In this document: piece after piece, positions 1-9,135 of the stretch
Numbering within the stretch: the stretch's first letter is position 1
Layout of the letters: each line of letters opens with the position of its first letter
Notes under the pieces: generated by a model
Databases searched by the model: none
The model's input: only the letters and a program-made list of their open reading frames with translations
What the model was told of the DNA's origin: nothing
Origin: a bacterium
Lineage (GTDB): Bacteria > Chloroflexota > Anaerolineae > Caldilineales > Caldilineaceae
Reading direction: 5' to 3'
Length of the DNA stretch: 64,000 bases
Assembly: GCA_016124945.1 (NCBI GenBank)
Contig: WGMT01000035.1
Span: 21,002 to 85,001, forward strand
Translations under genes and position numbers: made by a program

Positions 1-264
1 TTCGGCGTCGTTGTCCACCGGGCAGAGGACCAGCGTCTCGTTGGTGGTGCGCAACTCGACGAGGAACTGTGCCGATTGCGCCGTGTTGTCCTGATCCACC
101 ACGTCCACGCGCACACGTTGGGGGCCACTGCTTCCGCCGCCGCCAAAAGCCCAACCCAGCATCAGTGTAAAGGCCAGTGGCAGCACCACCAGGCTGATCA
201 AATTTCCCCGCTCGGCAAAGAAGACACGCAGATCGTTGAGTGCAATATTGAACACGCTTTTCAT
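1..264 (-). CDS. ABC-2 type permease, N-terminal part (runs off the window)
   Basis: Reading the minus strand from an ATG at 264 gives 88 codons open to the window edge. The protein starts MKSVFNIALNDLRVFFAERG, followed by a hydrophobic helix and a glycine-rich turn (AFGGGGSSGP). This is the usual N-terminus of an ABC-2 exporter permease: a cytosolic amphipathic stretch, the first membrane helix, then an extracytoplasmic loop. It is the third gene of an operon that begins with the ATPase at 3252 and continues with the permease at 2142. The 168 bp gap to that permease holds an inverted repeat. The C-terminal membrane domain lies outside the window. Confidence 0.75.
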   Translation of the reverse strand, partial: MKSVFNIALNDLRVFFAERGNLISLVVLPLAFTLMLGWAFGGGGSSGPQRVRVDVVDQDNTAQSAQFLVELRTTNETLVLCPVDNDAE

Positions 265-315
265 GCAGTTTCCTCGCAGTTATAACCACAGATAAGTGCA
301 CGGATAGGGAGCAGA

Positions 316-424
316 GTTTGGACACGGATTTGCAGGATTTTCAGGAGTTCAGAAATAAAAGGTGTAGGAAGACACAGCCCATCTCTTCTCTTATCATGAA
401 AATCCTGAAAATCCGTGTCCAAAC
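316..424. repeat. Inverted repeat built on GGACACGGATTT modules
   Basis: The arms at 317-345 (tttggacacggatttgcagg, then attttcagg) and about 402-424 (cctgaaaatccgtgtccaaa) face each other around a roughly 55 bp spacer, between two permease genes of the same operon. The module GGACACGGATTT-CAGGAT recurs at 28297, 28390 and, as a tandem array, at 63863-64000, so it belongs to an interspersed family. A transcript through it could fold into a long hairpin. Confidence 0.7.
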
Positions 425-432
425 CCTCTATG

Positions 433-2142
433 TCACAGATCAAGTCTGCGTTTGAAGAAGTACGTCCCTACGGCGAAGGCGACGAGGCCTGAGCCAAAGA
501 GGACGAGCAAAGGCAGGCCCAGTTGGTCGATTTCGCCGTTGGAGACACGCAACAGCGCTTCCGATCCCCACCAGACTGGGGAAATGGAGGCAATGGCTTG
601 GGGCAGCCGGAAGCCGAAAGCGCCACCCAGCGCGCCCAATGTCGACGAGATCATCGGCCCCATAAACTGTACCTGTTCGGGCGATTTCGCCAGCCCCACC
701 ACCAGCACGCCCAACCCCGACACGAAGGCGGCGATCCCCAGGATCACCACCAGCAGCGCGGGGACATTGGTGCCCCAGATGAAGCTGGGTTCGCCTTCGA
801 TGATGCTGACAATGATGGTGAAAGCGGCAAAGAGGATCGACAACTGCGCCGTCACCACCACCACATTGCCCAATAACTTGCCCACCAGGATGTAGGCGCG
901 TGGCGTGGGCGACGCCACCATCCGCTGCAACGTCCAATTTTTGCGTTCGGCGTAGATGTCGTTCATGCCGAAGATGCCGGTGAACATGGCAAAGAAGATG
1001 GCCTGTGCCGAGCCGAGCAAAATCATAATGAAGGCGAAACTGCTGCGCGTCTGCAACACGTCCAGCGGCTGCTGATCCACCTGAATGTTCCCTGCGCCGG
1101 GGACAAGCAGGCAGGAGATGGGATCGAGCACCGATGGATCGAGATTCTGTAAACTCTGTGTCACCAAATTGGGATCGATGCCGCTCAGATCGAGCTGGGC
1201 GATTGTCCCCAGGTTGAAGGCGGCCAACAGCGAATCTACAGCCGCCGCCAGCACAGATTCCATGGCGATGCTGACGCGCACCAATTGGTTGACAATGCCG
1301 CTGACCACAGCGCGTACAATCCCTGCCGAAATGCTATTGCCGGCGTTGGCGTAGATTTCCACCGCGCCGCTCAGCGCGGCGGTGTCGGTGAAGGTACCCG
1401 ACGTTGTCACCGTTTCGGCGGCGGCAACCTCGGCCTCATCGCTGGCCTCGTCGTTGAGGAAATCGAACGATGGCATCAACTGGTTTGTGAAATCGGCGGG
1501 GATGATCACTGCGGCCACGAACTCGCCCCGGTCCACAGCGGCGCGGGCGGCGTCGACGTCGTCCATTTCCACGGCGTTGAAGAGATCTTCCAGGGTGCCG
1601 GTGAAGCCGCCAGTGCTGGTCTCGTCGTCTTCGTCCACCAGCGGGCAGTTAAGATCGCCGAAGGAAAAGTTTTCGAAGCCGGCCACTGTGTTTGTGCTGG
1701 TCTCGCTGCCAGTCACTGTTGCCGTCTCGGTGATCGGTGTGGAAAGCAGAATGCCGGCGAGGGTGACGCCCAGGTTAAAGGAGGCGTTGCCTGCATCCAG
1801 ATCTGCTTCGGTGATGCCCAGATTGGCGTTGAGCTGCAACTGCTCGCCCAGGTTGACGGTCTGCCCGCCCACGTCAAAGGTAACATCATTCAGCGACGCC
1901 GTGTCGGTGAAACCGTCGCCGGTGTTGATCTGATCAGCCAGGCTGAAGCCTTCATCCAGGTTCACCACAACAATGGGGATGTCGCCGAAGGTATCGGTGA
2001 CGTCATCGCCACCCAGCCCACCGAAAGCCAGCCCCATAATCGTCGAGAGGACGATAGGCGTCAGGAACATAATCAGGATCAGATTGCGGTCGCGAAAGGT
2101 GGTGTAAAGCTCTTTCCACGTAATGGTAAGGATCTTGGTCAT
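433..2142 (-). CDS. ABC-2 type transporter permease
   Basis: The 569-residue protein has one N-terminal membrane helix (about 18-38, LILIMFLTPIVLSTIMGLAFGG), a large extracytoplasmic domain of about 320 residues rich in Asp, Thr and Ala, and a C-terminal block of five or six helices from about residue 375. It ends in a basic tail (YFFKRRLDL). This is the architecture of the ABC2_membrane_3 (YhgE/YhiH-like) exporter permeases. The extracytoplasmic segment includes two cysteines (NCPLVD and SCLLVP) that could form a disulphide. It lies 105 bp downstream of the ATPase gene and is presumably cotranscribed with it. The substrate cannot be told from sequence; drugs or lipids are the usual cargo. 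Confidence 0.88.
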   Translation of the reverse strand: MTKILTITWKELYTTFRDRNLILIMFLTPIVLSTIMGLAFGGLGGDDVTDTFGDIPIVVVNLDEGFSLADQINTGDGFTDTASLNDVTFDVGGQTVNLGEQLQLNANLGITEADLDAGNASFNLGVTLAGILLSTPITETATVTGSETSTNTVAGFENFSFGDLNCPLVDEDDETSTGGFTGTLEDLFNAVEMDDVDAARAAVDRGEFVAAVIIPADFTNQLMPSFDFLNDEASDEAEVAAAETVTTSGTFTDTAALSGAVEIYANAGNSISAGIVRAVVSGIVNQLVRVSIAMESVLAAAVDSLLAAFNLGTIAQLDLSGIDPNLVTQSLQNLDPSVLDPISCLLVPGAGNIQVDQQPLDVLQTRSSFAFIMILLGSAQAIFFAMFTGIFGMNDIYAERKNWTLQRMVASPTPRAYILVGKLLGNVVVVTAQLSILFAAFTIIVSIIEGEPSFIWGTNVPALLVVILGIAAFVSGLGVLVVGLAKSPEQVQFMGPMISSTLGALGGAFGFRLPQAIASISPVWWGSEALLRVSNGEIDQLGLPLLVLFGSGLVAFAVGTYFFKRRLDL

Positions 2143-2247
2143 TCGGGTGTGTCCTTAAAAGGGGATGAATGATGAATGAAGAATGGGTGGAGTTGATCTC
2201 TCTGCATTGGGCGATGCGCAGGGAAACGGGTCATTATTCTTCAATCA

Positions 2248-3252
2248 TCAATCTCGCAGGGCGCGACCGGTTAAGGCAAGAAATACGGCTTCTAAATCCG
2301 GTTCGCGGATCTCTACGGCCTGAATTTCAAGGCCGGCGCCGTCGAGGAGGTTGATCAGCGGCGGCAGGGCCGTCTGTCCGTTACGGGCAAAGGCGGTGAG
2401 GACGGCGGGCTTGATTTTGTCGCTGTCTTCGCTGATCTGCTCGGCGGGGGCGTAAAGCGCTTTTGTGATGCCAGGGATCTGGCTTTCGATGCGGCGCAGC
2501 AGTTCATCGCCCACCACCTGCGACCCGAGCACGATCTCCAGCCGGTCCTCTTCGCCCACGTGCTGGGTGAGTTCGTCTTGGGTGCCGTTGGCGATAACCG
2601 AACCATGATCGATGATGGCGACGCGGTCGCTCAGTTCCTGCGCCTCTTCCATCAAGTGGGTGGTGTAGAGGATGGTGATTTTGTATTCGTCGCGCAGTTG
2701 TTTGACGGTGTCGAGGATACGCCGTCGGCTCTGGGGATCGATGCCCACCGTGGGTTCGTCCATGTAGACGAGTTGGGGGCGGTGTAGCAGCCCCACACCG
2801 ATGTTGACACGGCGCTTCATGCCACCGGAGAAAGTGTCAATGCGGTCATTCTGGCGATCCACCAGATCAATGAATTCGAGCACTTCGTCGACGCGGCTTT
2901 TCAGATCTTTGCCGCCCATGCCATACATTTTGCCGAAAAAGGAAAGGTTCTGACGTGCGCTCAGTTCGGGGTAGAGTGCGATCTCTTGAGGGATGAAGCC
3001 CATCAGCTTCTTGGCGGCGATGGGATCTTTGCTGATGGAGTGGCCGCCGATCCAGGCGTCGCCGCCGCTAGGTTCGAGCAGGCCGCTGATCATGGAGATC
3101 GTGGTGGTCTTCCCCGCGCCGTTGGGGCCGAGCAGGCTGAAGATCTCGCCTGTCTCGATCTCCAGATCGACGCCCTTCACCGCTTCGACGGTGGAGCCGT
3201 CGGCGCGCCGAAAGGATTTACGCAGGTTTTGGGTCTTTACCATGAGGGACAT
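2248..3252 (-). CDS. ABC transporter ATP-binding protein (exporter type)
   Basis: The 334-residue ATPase shows Walker A (GPNGAGKTTT, about residue 43), Q-loop (GFIPQEIALYPELSA), signature motif (DTFSGGMKRR), Walker B (LVYMDEPTVGIDP) and H-loop (LYTTHLMEE). A C-terminal domain of about 100 residues after the core (VEIREPDLEAVFLALTGRALRD) is typical of the DrrA/CcmA-like ATPases of ABC-2 exporters. It is the first gene of a minus-strand operon followed by two permeases, so the three should form one export complex at the membrane. The start is the ATG at 3252 (MSLMVKTQNLRKSF); an internal ATG three codons on is possible. Confidence 0.92.
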   Translation of the reverse strand: MSLMVKTQNLRKSFRRADGSTVEAVKGVDLEIETGEIFSLLGPNGAGKTTTISMISGLLEPSGGDAWIGGHSISKDPIAAKKLMGFIPQEIALYPELSARQNLSFFGKMYGMGGKDLKSRVDEVLEFIDLVDRQNDRIDTFSGGMKRRVNIGVGLLHRPQLVYMDEPTVGIDPQSRRRILDTVKQLRDEYKITILYTTHLMEEAQELSDRVAIIDHGSVIANGTQDELTQHVGEEDRLEIVLGSQVVGDELLRRIESQIPGITKALYAPAEQISEDSDKIKPAVLTAFARNGQTALPPLINLLDGAGLEIQAVEIREPDLEAVFLALTGRALRD

Positions 3253-3624
3253 AGGGCGTTTCTCACTTTTTGTTGTCTTGGCTGCAAGCTAATGCACGGG
3301 TTTCACAGAGAAAGGCGACGGGATCAATCTACTGTGTACTATACAGTCCCTAACCTTGAGCAGGAGGATCGATTGCGCCTGCGCTCGCATCATTTTGGCG
3401 GTTGCTTGTCACACGGCGCAGTGCGGGCCGTCACATCTTGGGTCACATGACTTTGGGGCACATGGCTTTGGGGCACATGGCTTTGGGTAAGTGAAGTACA
3501 CCCTGCCCGATCTTGTCACTTCTGTTTGATCCGGCGATAAGGTATACTTTCACAAGTTTTGCTCCGCCGCCATTCTTCCAACTGCCAGGAAAACATCCCA
3601 GGAAAGTTTCCCAGGAGAGTATTG
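3253..3624. other. Intergenic region between divergent genes, with a short tandem repeat
   Basis: About 370 bp separate the exporter operon from the plus-strand gene at 3625. Besides the palindrome at 3331 it holds about three imperfect copies of a 15-bp unit (cacatggctttgggg) at 3443-3487. A possible -10 box TATACT lies at 3543-3548. No coding potential is evident. Confidence 0.5.
3331..3347. promoter_or_regulatory. Candidate operator upstream of the ABC exporter operon
   Basis: ACTGTGTACTATACAGT is an imperfect 17-bp palindrome (14 of 16 paired positions agree) with ACTGT/ACAGT half sites, 79 bp before the ATPase start. Sites of this shape often bind GntR/YtrA-type repressors of ABC exporters, but no regulator gene is adjacent here. 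This is an inference from symmetry and position only. Confidence 0.3.
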
Positions 3625-4296
3625 ATGCCTGCCTTACACCGATCTGTCTATCGAGCCATGACCAGACCTGCGGCAGAAGACGCCGCTATCGACTACCTGC
3701 GCAGCCAGATCGCGACGCTTTCCATCGGTGACGCTGCCGGCGACGTGTTGACGATCAGCCTCTTTCAGTGGGGGCGGCACTTGTTCGCCTACTGGGAAAG
3801 TGTGGATCAGCTCCTGCCGCCGGAACGTGTCTTTGGTGAACGCTTCGATCTTTTCGAGTCCTGGCCGGGATTGACGCAGCCACGCGTCTTTGCGCCGATG
3901 ATGGACATTTTCCACTACCAGGAACCGGGCCGCGGTGGCCTCGATCCGGTGGAAGATTGGCGACGCAAAGCGCCGGTGCAACGGGTTGGCGGACGGTTGG
4001 CGCGACTGAATCCGTCGATGGTCAGCAGTTACATCTTCTACCACTACCAGCTACAGGAGGAGAAACCAGGCAAGGTCGACAAGTACGGCGTCATCACCAT
4101 CCACGAAGATCTGATTTTCTTCTATCAGGAATACCCGGCGGTGGTGGAAGAACCACGCCGCGCCGGCAAACTCACCACCACCCACACGCCCGATCACTGG
4201 CACGACGTCATGTTCCCCCACTTCAATCTTTGGGGCGACGCGCCGTCTGGTCAGGAAATCTGGCGTGAGATCGCACTCATTATCCACGAAAGTTGA
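3625..4296 (+). CDS. Conserved-looking protein of unknown function
   Basis: The product is 223 residues from the ATG at 3625, chosen because CCAGGAGAG lies 6-8 bases upstream; a longer frame to 3559 has no such site. The protein has no signal peptide or membrane segment. It is rich in aromatic residues and His (YIFYHYQLQEE, MMDIFHYQEPG, LIFFYQEYPAV) and has two halves with similar beta-alpha texture, reminiscent of a dimeric alpha/beta barrel such as mutarotase-like folds. That resemblance is only impressionistic. It stops 5 bp before the class V aminotransferase gene, so the two are surely cotranscribed and may act on the same metabolite. I do not recognise the family. Confidence 0.8.
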   Translation: MPALHRSVYRAMTRPAAEDAAIDYLRSQIATLSIGDAAGDVLTISLFQWGRHLFAYWESVDQLLPPERVFGERFDLFESWPGLTQPRVFAPMMDIFHYQEPGRGGLDPVEDWRRKAPVQRVGGRLARLNPSMVSSYIFYHYQLQEEKPGKVDKYGVITIHEDLIFFYQEYPAVVEEPRRAGKLTTTHTPDHWHDVMFPHFNLWGDAPSGQEIWREIALIIHES

Positions 4297-4301
4297 ACGC
4301 T

Positions 4302-5471
4302 ATGTCCTCTACGATCCGAGATGACTTTTTGTTGCGCCAAGATTGGCATTTGCTCAACAATGGCTCGTTTGGCGCCTGTCCTAAACCGGTTTTCGAGGTT
4401 TATCAGCGCTGGCAGGCCGAGTTCGAGAACCACCCCGGCGGCTTTGTCCACCGCTGGGCCGATCTCATGACCGAGGCGCGCACACGGCTGGCCGCTTACC
4501 TGCACACCGATCAGAGCCGGTTGGCTTTTGTGACCAATGCAACAATGGGTGTCAACGTGGTGGCCCATTCCTTGCGCAGTTGGCTCAAACCGGGCGACGA
4601 AGTGCTCACCACCAACCACGAGTACGGCGCCTGCAACCATGCCTGGCAGTTCAACTGTGGCAAGGCCGGCGCCCACTACATCAACCGCCCCATCGCTCTA
4701 CCCATCGCCTCCGACGAGCACTTTATTGAGGAACTTTGGGCGGGCGTGACGCCGCAGACGCGGGTGATTTACCTGAGCCACACCACATCGCCCACGGCGC
4801 TTACCTTCCCACTCAAAGAGATCTGCCGTCGCTCCCGCGCTGCAGGGATCCTGACGGTGATCGACGGCGCCCATGTCCCTGGCCAGCGTGATCTCTTCCT
4901 CGACGAGTTGGGCGCAGATTTCTACACCGGCAACGGTCACAAGTGGATGTGCGCACCCAAGGGGACGGCCTTCCTCTACGTGCGGCCCGAAGTGCAACAC
5001 CTGATCGAGCCGCTCATCGTCGGCCACGGCTGGCTGCCCGACAAGGTCTCCGAGCAGCCGCTGGTGGACTACGTGGAGCAGTATGGCACGCGTGATCTCA
5101 CCGGTTTCCTCGCTGTGCCCGCCGCCATCGACTACATGGACGCCCACGATTGGCCGCAGGTGCGCGCTCGCTGTCATGCCCTGGCGCTGGACACCAAGCA
5201 CATCCGGGAACATCATTTCGACACCGAGTCGATCTGCCCTGAGAGCTTCGAGTGGTTCAGCCAACTCGTCCCCATTCGCCTGCCCGACAACACCGACATG
5301 GCAAAGATGGGCCAGATCATGCGTGAGCAATACCGCATCGAAATGCCCATGATCACCTGGCACCATGTCAAAATCGCCCGTCTCTCGGTACAGATTTACA
5401 CCACGCAAGAAGAGCTCGATCTCTTGGTCGAAACCATCACCACGCTTCAGCCGGCCTGTGTAGAAGCGTAG
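4302..5471 (+). CDS. Class V aminotransferase-fold PLP enzyme (isopenicillin N epimerase-like)
   Basis: The protein has 389 residues. The N-terminus (LLRQDWHLLNNGSFGACPKPV) and the PLP region (VIDGAHVPGQ, then TGNGHKWM with Lys214 as the expected Schiff-base lysine) are those of the class V fold, in the branch annotated as isopenicillin N epimerase or cysteine desulfurase-like. Members act as racemases, lyases or transaminases, so the exact reaction is open. The gene follows the unknown gene at 3625 by 5 bp. The ATG at 4302 is preferred over an in-frame TTG at 4293 that overlaps the upstream stop. Confidence 0.9.
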   Translation: MSSTIRDDFLLRQDWHLLNNGSFGACPKPVFEVYQRWQAEFENHPGGFVHRWADLMTEARTRLAAYLHTDQSRLAFVTNATMGVNVVAHSLRSWLKPGDEVLTTNHEYGACNHAWQFNCGKAGAHYINRPIALPIASDEHFIEELWAGVTPQTRVIYLSHTTSPTALTFPLKEICRRSRAAGILTVIDGAHVPGQRDLFLDELGADFYTGNGHKWMCAPKGTAFLYVRPEVQHLIEPLIVGHGWLPDKVSEQPLVDYVEQYGTRDLTGFLAVPAAIDYMDAHDWPQVRARCHALALDTKHIREHHFDTESICPESFEWFSQLVPIRLPDNTDMAKMGQIMREQYRIEMPMITWHHVKIARLSVQIYTTQEELDLLVETITTLQPACVEA

Positions 5472-5839
5472 CGAGTGGAGGATTGGGCGATTGGGGGAGT
5501 CTTCTCTAGCATGTTCTCCCCAATCGCCTGATCCCCCAATCGCATGATCCCCCAATCGCATGATCCCCTAATTATAGTAATTCCCCATTCGCCCTACCTC
5601 TTCCCAAATGCAAGGATTCTCCATTTTTTTGCCGAGATACTCCATTTGTTGACGGTGGGAATTCCTGTATACTGTCACAACCGCGTACTCAAATTGTCCA
5701 ACTTATGGATGGCCTGCCTGCCAATTGACGGGTGGTTTTGTTCTGGCACAGGACGTACTTTGTCGTCTTGTCCGACACGGTTTGTGTATGTGGTGACCTC
5801 TCCGGATCCGCCCCATTTGTACTGACAGGAGTCTATACG
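5472..5839. other. Intergenic region with short repeats and a promoter-like site
   Basis: A 16-bp unit (caatcgcatgatcccc) is repeated about three times at 5520-5572 and faces an inverted partial copy (gattgggcgattggggga) at 5482-5500, so the transcript end of the aminotransferase gene can fold. Further on, TTGTTG (5646-5651) and TATACT (5668-5673) are spaced by 16 bp and could be the promoter of the dioxygenase gene, leaving a leader of about 160 nt. Confidence 0.45.
5646..5673 (+). promoter_or_regulatory. Candidate sigma-70 type promoter for the PhyH gene
   Basis: TTGTTG and TATACT are separated by 16 bp. Position and spacing fit a housekeeping promoter for the gene at 5840. Not tested against background frequency. 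Confidence 0.35.
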
Positions 5840-6709
5840 ATGACACAATCACCCGCAACCGATCTGATTTTTGACAATGGCGAGTCGGAAGAATATGCCC
5901 CTGATCTCTATCACTACGAGGGCATCGCCGAAGGTGTGGCCGATTTTGCCGCCATCACCGATGCCCACATTCAGCAGTTTTACGAGCAGGGCTATCTGGT
6001 GGTGAAACAGGCTTTCTCGCCACAAGAAATCGAAGATGCCCTTGACGGTTTGTTGCGTCTGCTCTCTGGAGAAGTTGCCGATTTCACCGGTGTGATGTAC
6101 GAAAAGGCTGCCGCTGGCGTCAAGGTGGCCGATCTCTCCCCCGAAGAAAAACAGGACTACGTGCGCAAGTTCATGTGGTTCGTCAACTACGATGAACGGC
6201 TGCACGCCCTGGCCCATCACCCGGCCCTGTTGGATGTTGTCACCCGCATTATGGGCGAAGCCCCCTTCCTGTTTCAAGACATGGGCCTGCTCAAGCCGCC
6301 TCGCTTTGGCCGCGAGAAACCCTGGCACCAGGATCACGCCTACTTTGAACTTCCTCTCGAAGCCAAGGTTGTCGGCTGCTGGATCGCGCTGGACGAAGCC
6401 ACCACAGACAACGGCTGCATGATCGTAATCCCTGGCAGCCACCGCCAAGGGCCGGTTGTCCACTTCAAACGGCGCGATTGGCAGATCTGCGATACCCACG
6501 TCAACAACCAGGGCGCGGTGGCTGTACCGTTGCCGCCGGGTGGTTGTCTGCTCTTTAGCAGCCTGATTCACCACGGCACACCCACCAATCGCTCCACTGC
6601 CCGTCGTCGCGCCGTGCAATTCCACTATCGGCCCGAAACCGCACCCAAGACCAGCGTCGAAGAGCGGTTGGCCGTCTTCGGTGAAGAGGGCAAAGATGTC
6701 ACCTGTTAA
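5840..6709 (+). CDS. Phytanoyl-CoA dioxygenase (PhyH) family oxygenase
   Basis: The product is 289 residues from the ATG at 5840, with ACAGGAG 9 bases upstream. The Fe(II)/2-oxoglutarate facial triad is visible: H163 and D165 in PWHQDHAYFE and the distal His in LIHHGTPTNRS (244/245), followed by the arginine expected to bind 2-oxoglutarate. Bacterial PhyH enzymes hydroxylate small molecules, often in secondary or phosphonate/ectoine-type metabolism, in the cytosol. The substrate here is unknown. It sits just upstream of a family 5 solute-binding protein, which may deliver a related compound. Confidence 0.9.
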   Translation: MTQSPATDLIFDNGESEEYAPDLYHYEGIAEGVADFAAITDAHIQQFYEQGYLVVKQAFSPQEIEDALDGLLRLLSGEVADFTGVMYEKAAAGVKVADLSPEEKQDYVRKFMWFVNYDERLHALAHHPALLDVVTRIMGEAPFLFQDMGLLKPPRFGREKPWHQDHAYFELPLEAKVVGCWIALDEATTDNGCMIVIPGSHRQGPVVHFKRRDWQICDTHVNNQGAVAVPLPPGGCLLFSSLIHHGTPTNRSTARRRAVQFHYRPETAPKTSVEERLAVFGEEGKDVTC

Positions 6710-6798
6710 AAAGAGGATGGAGGAAAGGGAAATTGAGAGGCTGAGAGATTGAGCGATTTGTATCCCTGTTCGTGATCAATGTGCCAAGGAGAAACCAC

Positions 6799-8787
6799 AT
6801 GATGGTGCAAGAAGAGAAGCGTGAAGGACAAGTTCTAAGTCGGCGGCAATTTCTGAATCTTTCGGCATTGACCGTAGTCGGCGCCACACTCGCCGCCTGC
6901 GCCCCCGCCGCTACGCCGGACGCGCCCACAAGCGGACCGGCCGCCAGTGACGCTGTGCCTGCCGCCCAGCCAATCGGCGACAGCAAGTATAAAGAAGCGC
7001 CGCAACTGGCCGAGCGCGTCCGCGCCGGGACATTGCCGCTGGTGGACGAACGCCTGCCCACCAACCCAGCCGTGATCACGCCTGTCAACCAGATTGGCAG
7101 CTATGGCGGCACCTGGCGATCAGGTATGTTAGGCGTCAGCGACCGCCCGTGGATCGGCCGCACCATGGCCTACGAACCGCTGCTGCGCTGGTCTGACGAT
7201 CTCACTTCGGTGGTGCCCAACGTGGCCGAAAGCTGGCAAGTTTCTGACGACGGCCTCGAATTCACCTTCTATCTGCGTGCAGGCATGCGCTGGTCCGACG
7301 GTGCACCCTTCACCGCCGACGATTTCGTCTTCTGGTACGAACATTTTCTCCTTAACGATGATCTGACGCCGGTGAAGTTCCAATGGATGCAGCCCGGTGG
7401 CGCACTTGGGCGCGTGGAAAAGATCGACGACGCCACGGTCAAGTTCATCTTTGAGAATCCGCCCGGCCTCTTCATCACCCAAATGGGGAATCAGAGTCCT
7501 TTTGTGCCTGCGCACTATGCCCAGCAGTGGCACATTGATTTCAACCAAGAAGCTGTGGAACAGGCCGTGGCCGATCAGCAGTTGGAAAGTTGGGTCAACC
7601 TCTACACCAACCAACTCGATTTCCTTACCACTGCCGAATGCCCTGTGGTCTTCCCGTGGATGGTCACGATCCCCGTCGGCTCCACCAACCGGGTTTTCGC
7701 CGAGCGCAATCCCTACTATTGGAAGGTTGACCCCGAAGGCCATCAACTGCCCTACATCGACAACATGGAATACCCCATCGTTGAGAACACTGAAGTGCTC
7801 GTCCTCAAGGCGATGGCCGGTGAAATCGACATGATGGACCGTCACATTGCCACGCCCGACAACAAGGCGATCTTCACCGACAACATGGTGCAGGGCGACT
7901 ACGACTTTTTCAATGTCAAATTCGCCTTCGAGTCACCCTGTGTCATCGCCCTCAATCTCAATCACAAGGATCCCGAGACCAAGCGCGTTTTCAACGAGAA
8001 AGACTTCCGTGTGGCGCTCTCCCATGCCATCAACCGTCAGGAGATCATCGACGTCATCTACGTCGGCTCCGGCGAACCGCGCCAGGCCGCCCCGCTGGAC
8101 GAGTCGCCCCACTACCACGAGCAGTTGGCCACCCAGTATCTGGAATATGACGTTGCCCTGGCCAATCAACTCCTCGACGATCTGGGCCTTGAGCGCGGCC
8201 CCGACGGTTACCGGCGACGCTTTGACGGCGAGCAACTCTTCATCAATGTGGAAGTCGCGGCTGCCTTTGAACCCTGGGGCAAGATCATGGAAATGGTCAC
8301 CAACTACTGGGACGAGATCGGCGTCGACGCCGAGGTGCAGGTAATTGAGCGTTCGCTCTTCTACGCACGCAAGGCCGCCTACGATCACGACTGCGGCGTA
8401 TGGACAGGCGCCGACGGCATCGCCGTGGTGATGGATCCGCGCTGGTACATGCCATTCAGCAACGAGTCGATCTTCGGCATTGCCTGGGCCGACTGGTGGC
8501 GCAGCGGCGGTACCCAAGGCGAAGAACCACCACCTGCCGCCAAAGAGCAGCAAGCCCTTTACGACCAAATCCAGGTGACCGTTGACGAAGCCAAACGCAA
8601 CGAACTGATCCAACAGATCCTGGATATTGGGGCCGAACAGTTCTGGGCGATTGGCATCACCAAGTATTACGCCGGCTACGGCATTGTGCGCAACAACTTC
8701 AAAAATGTGCCCGGCGAAATCTGGCAGTGGCATATCTCCAGCGCCCCGGCACAGACGCACCCCGAGCAGTACTACATGGAAGTCTAG
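6799..8787 (+). CDS. Extracellular solute-binding lipoprotein, family 5 (peptide/nickel type)
   Basis: The protein has 662 residues. The N-terminus SRRQFLNLSALTVVGATLAAC combines a twin-arginine-like motif with a lipobox (Cys34), followed by a flexible Ala/Pro linker. Family 5 hallmarks are visible: YEPLLRWSDDLTSVVPNVAESWQVS, then FYLRAGMRWSDGAPFTADDF, and a long C-terminal lobe. The start ATG at 6799 follows AAGGAGA by about 8 bases. At 662 residues it is longer than typical DppA (about 535). No permease or ATPase gene is adjacent, so partners must be encoded elsewhere. Confidence 0.9.
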   Translation: MMVQEEKREGQVLSRRQFLNLSALTVVGATLAACAPAATPDAPTSGPAASDAVPAAQPIGDSKYKEAPQLAERVRAGTLPLVDERLPTNPAVITPVNQIGSYGGTWRSGMLGVSDRPWIGRTMAYEPLLRWSDDLTSVVPNVAESWQVSDDGLEFTFYLRAGMRWSDGAPFTADDFVFWYEHFLLNDDLTPVKFQWMQPGGALGRVEKIDDATVKFIFENPPGLFITQMGNQSPFVPAHYAQQWHIDFNQEAVEQAVADQQLESWVNLYTNQLDFLTTAECPVVFPWMVTIPVGSTNRVFAERNPYYWKVDPEGHQLPYIDNMEYPIVENTEVLVLKAMAGEIDMMDRHIATPDNKAIFTDNMVQGDYDFFNVKFAFESPCVIALNLNHKDPETKRVFNEKDFRVALSHAINRQEIIDVIYVGSGEPRQAAPLDESPHYHEQLATQYLEYDVALANQLLDDLGLERGPDGYRRRFDGEQLFINVEVAAAFEPWGKIMEMVTNYWDEIGVDAEVQVIERSLFYARKAAYDHDCGVWTGADGIAVVMDPRWYMPFSNESIFGIAWADWWRSGGTQGEEPPPAAKEQQALYDQIQVTVDEAKRNELIQQILDIGAEQFWAIGITKYYAGYGIVRNNFKNVPGEIWQWHISSAPAQTHPEQYYMEV

Positions 8788-9135
8788 TCTATTCCTGCCC
8801 CAACAGTGTCAGGCACAGGCCGGCCCTCGAGCGATGGCCGGCCCATGCCTGGCACTGTTTTCTGCCTGCCCCGAAATTGAACGACACCCCGGTTCCTCAA
8901 AGCAAGTTGCCTGCCCGCCCACCATCCGGTACAATGTAGCCGACGGTGGCGCCTCACTTTCAAAACCAGACCAACCCCAGACAATTTGATTTTGTGCGTC
9001 ACGGGCAGCGCAAAGGGCGCATCTTTACCAGTTTATTGCTGCGGGCGCCCGTTCGTTGCCGCGGACAGTGGAGATAGATGCGAGCCTGGCCGCGTCTTGC
9101 ATCTTGTGGCGCGGTGTGAGTTTTCAGGAGTAACC
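8788..9135. other. Intergenic region, 348 bp
   Basis: Apart from the hairpin repeat at 8804-8866, I see no gene. Upstream open frames on both strands are short and lack a ribosome-binding site. TACAAT at 8931-8936 is a weak -10 candidate for the gene at 9136. Confidence 0.4.
8804..8866. repeat. Inverted repeat of the GTGCCAGGCAC family (copy 1)
   Basis: The arms ACAGTGTCAGGCACAGGCC (8806-8824) and GGCCCATGCCTGGCACTGT (8839-8858) face each other around about 14 bp, just after the solute-binding protein stop codon. Related pairs occur at 45136 and 60318, and a single arm lies at 29733. In this position it could act as a transcript 3' hairpin. Confidence 0.75.

Noticed and set aside
1285..2172. 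Plus-strand frame of 295 codons opposite the ABC-2 permease
   Set aside because: Shadow frame with His/Gly/Val bias and no start context.
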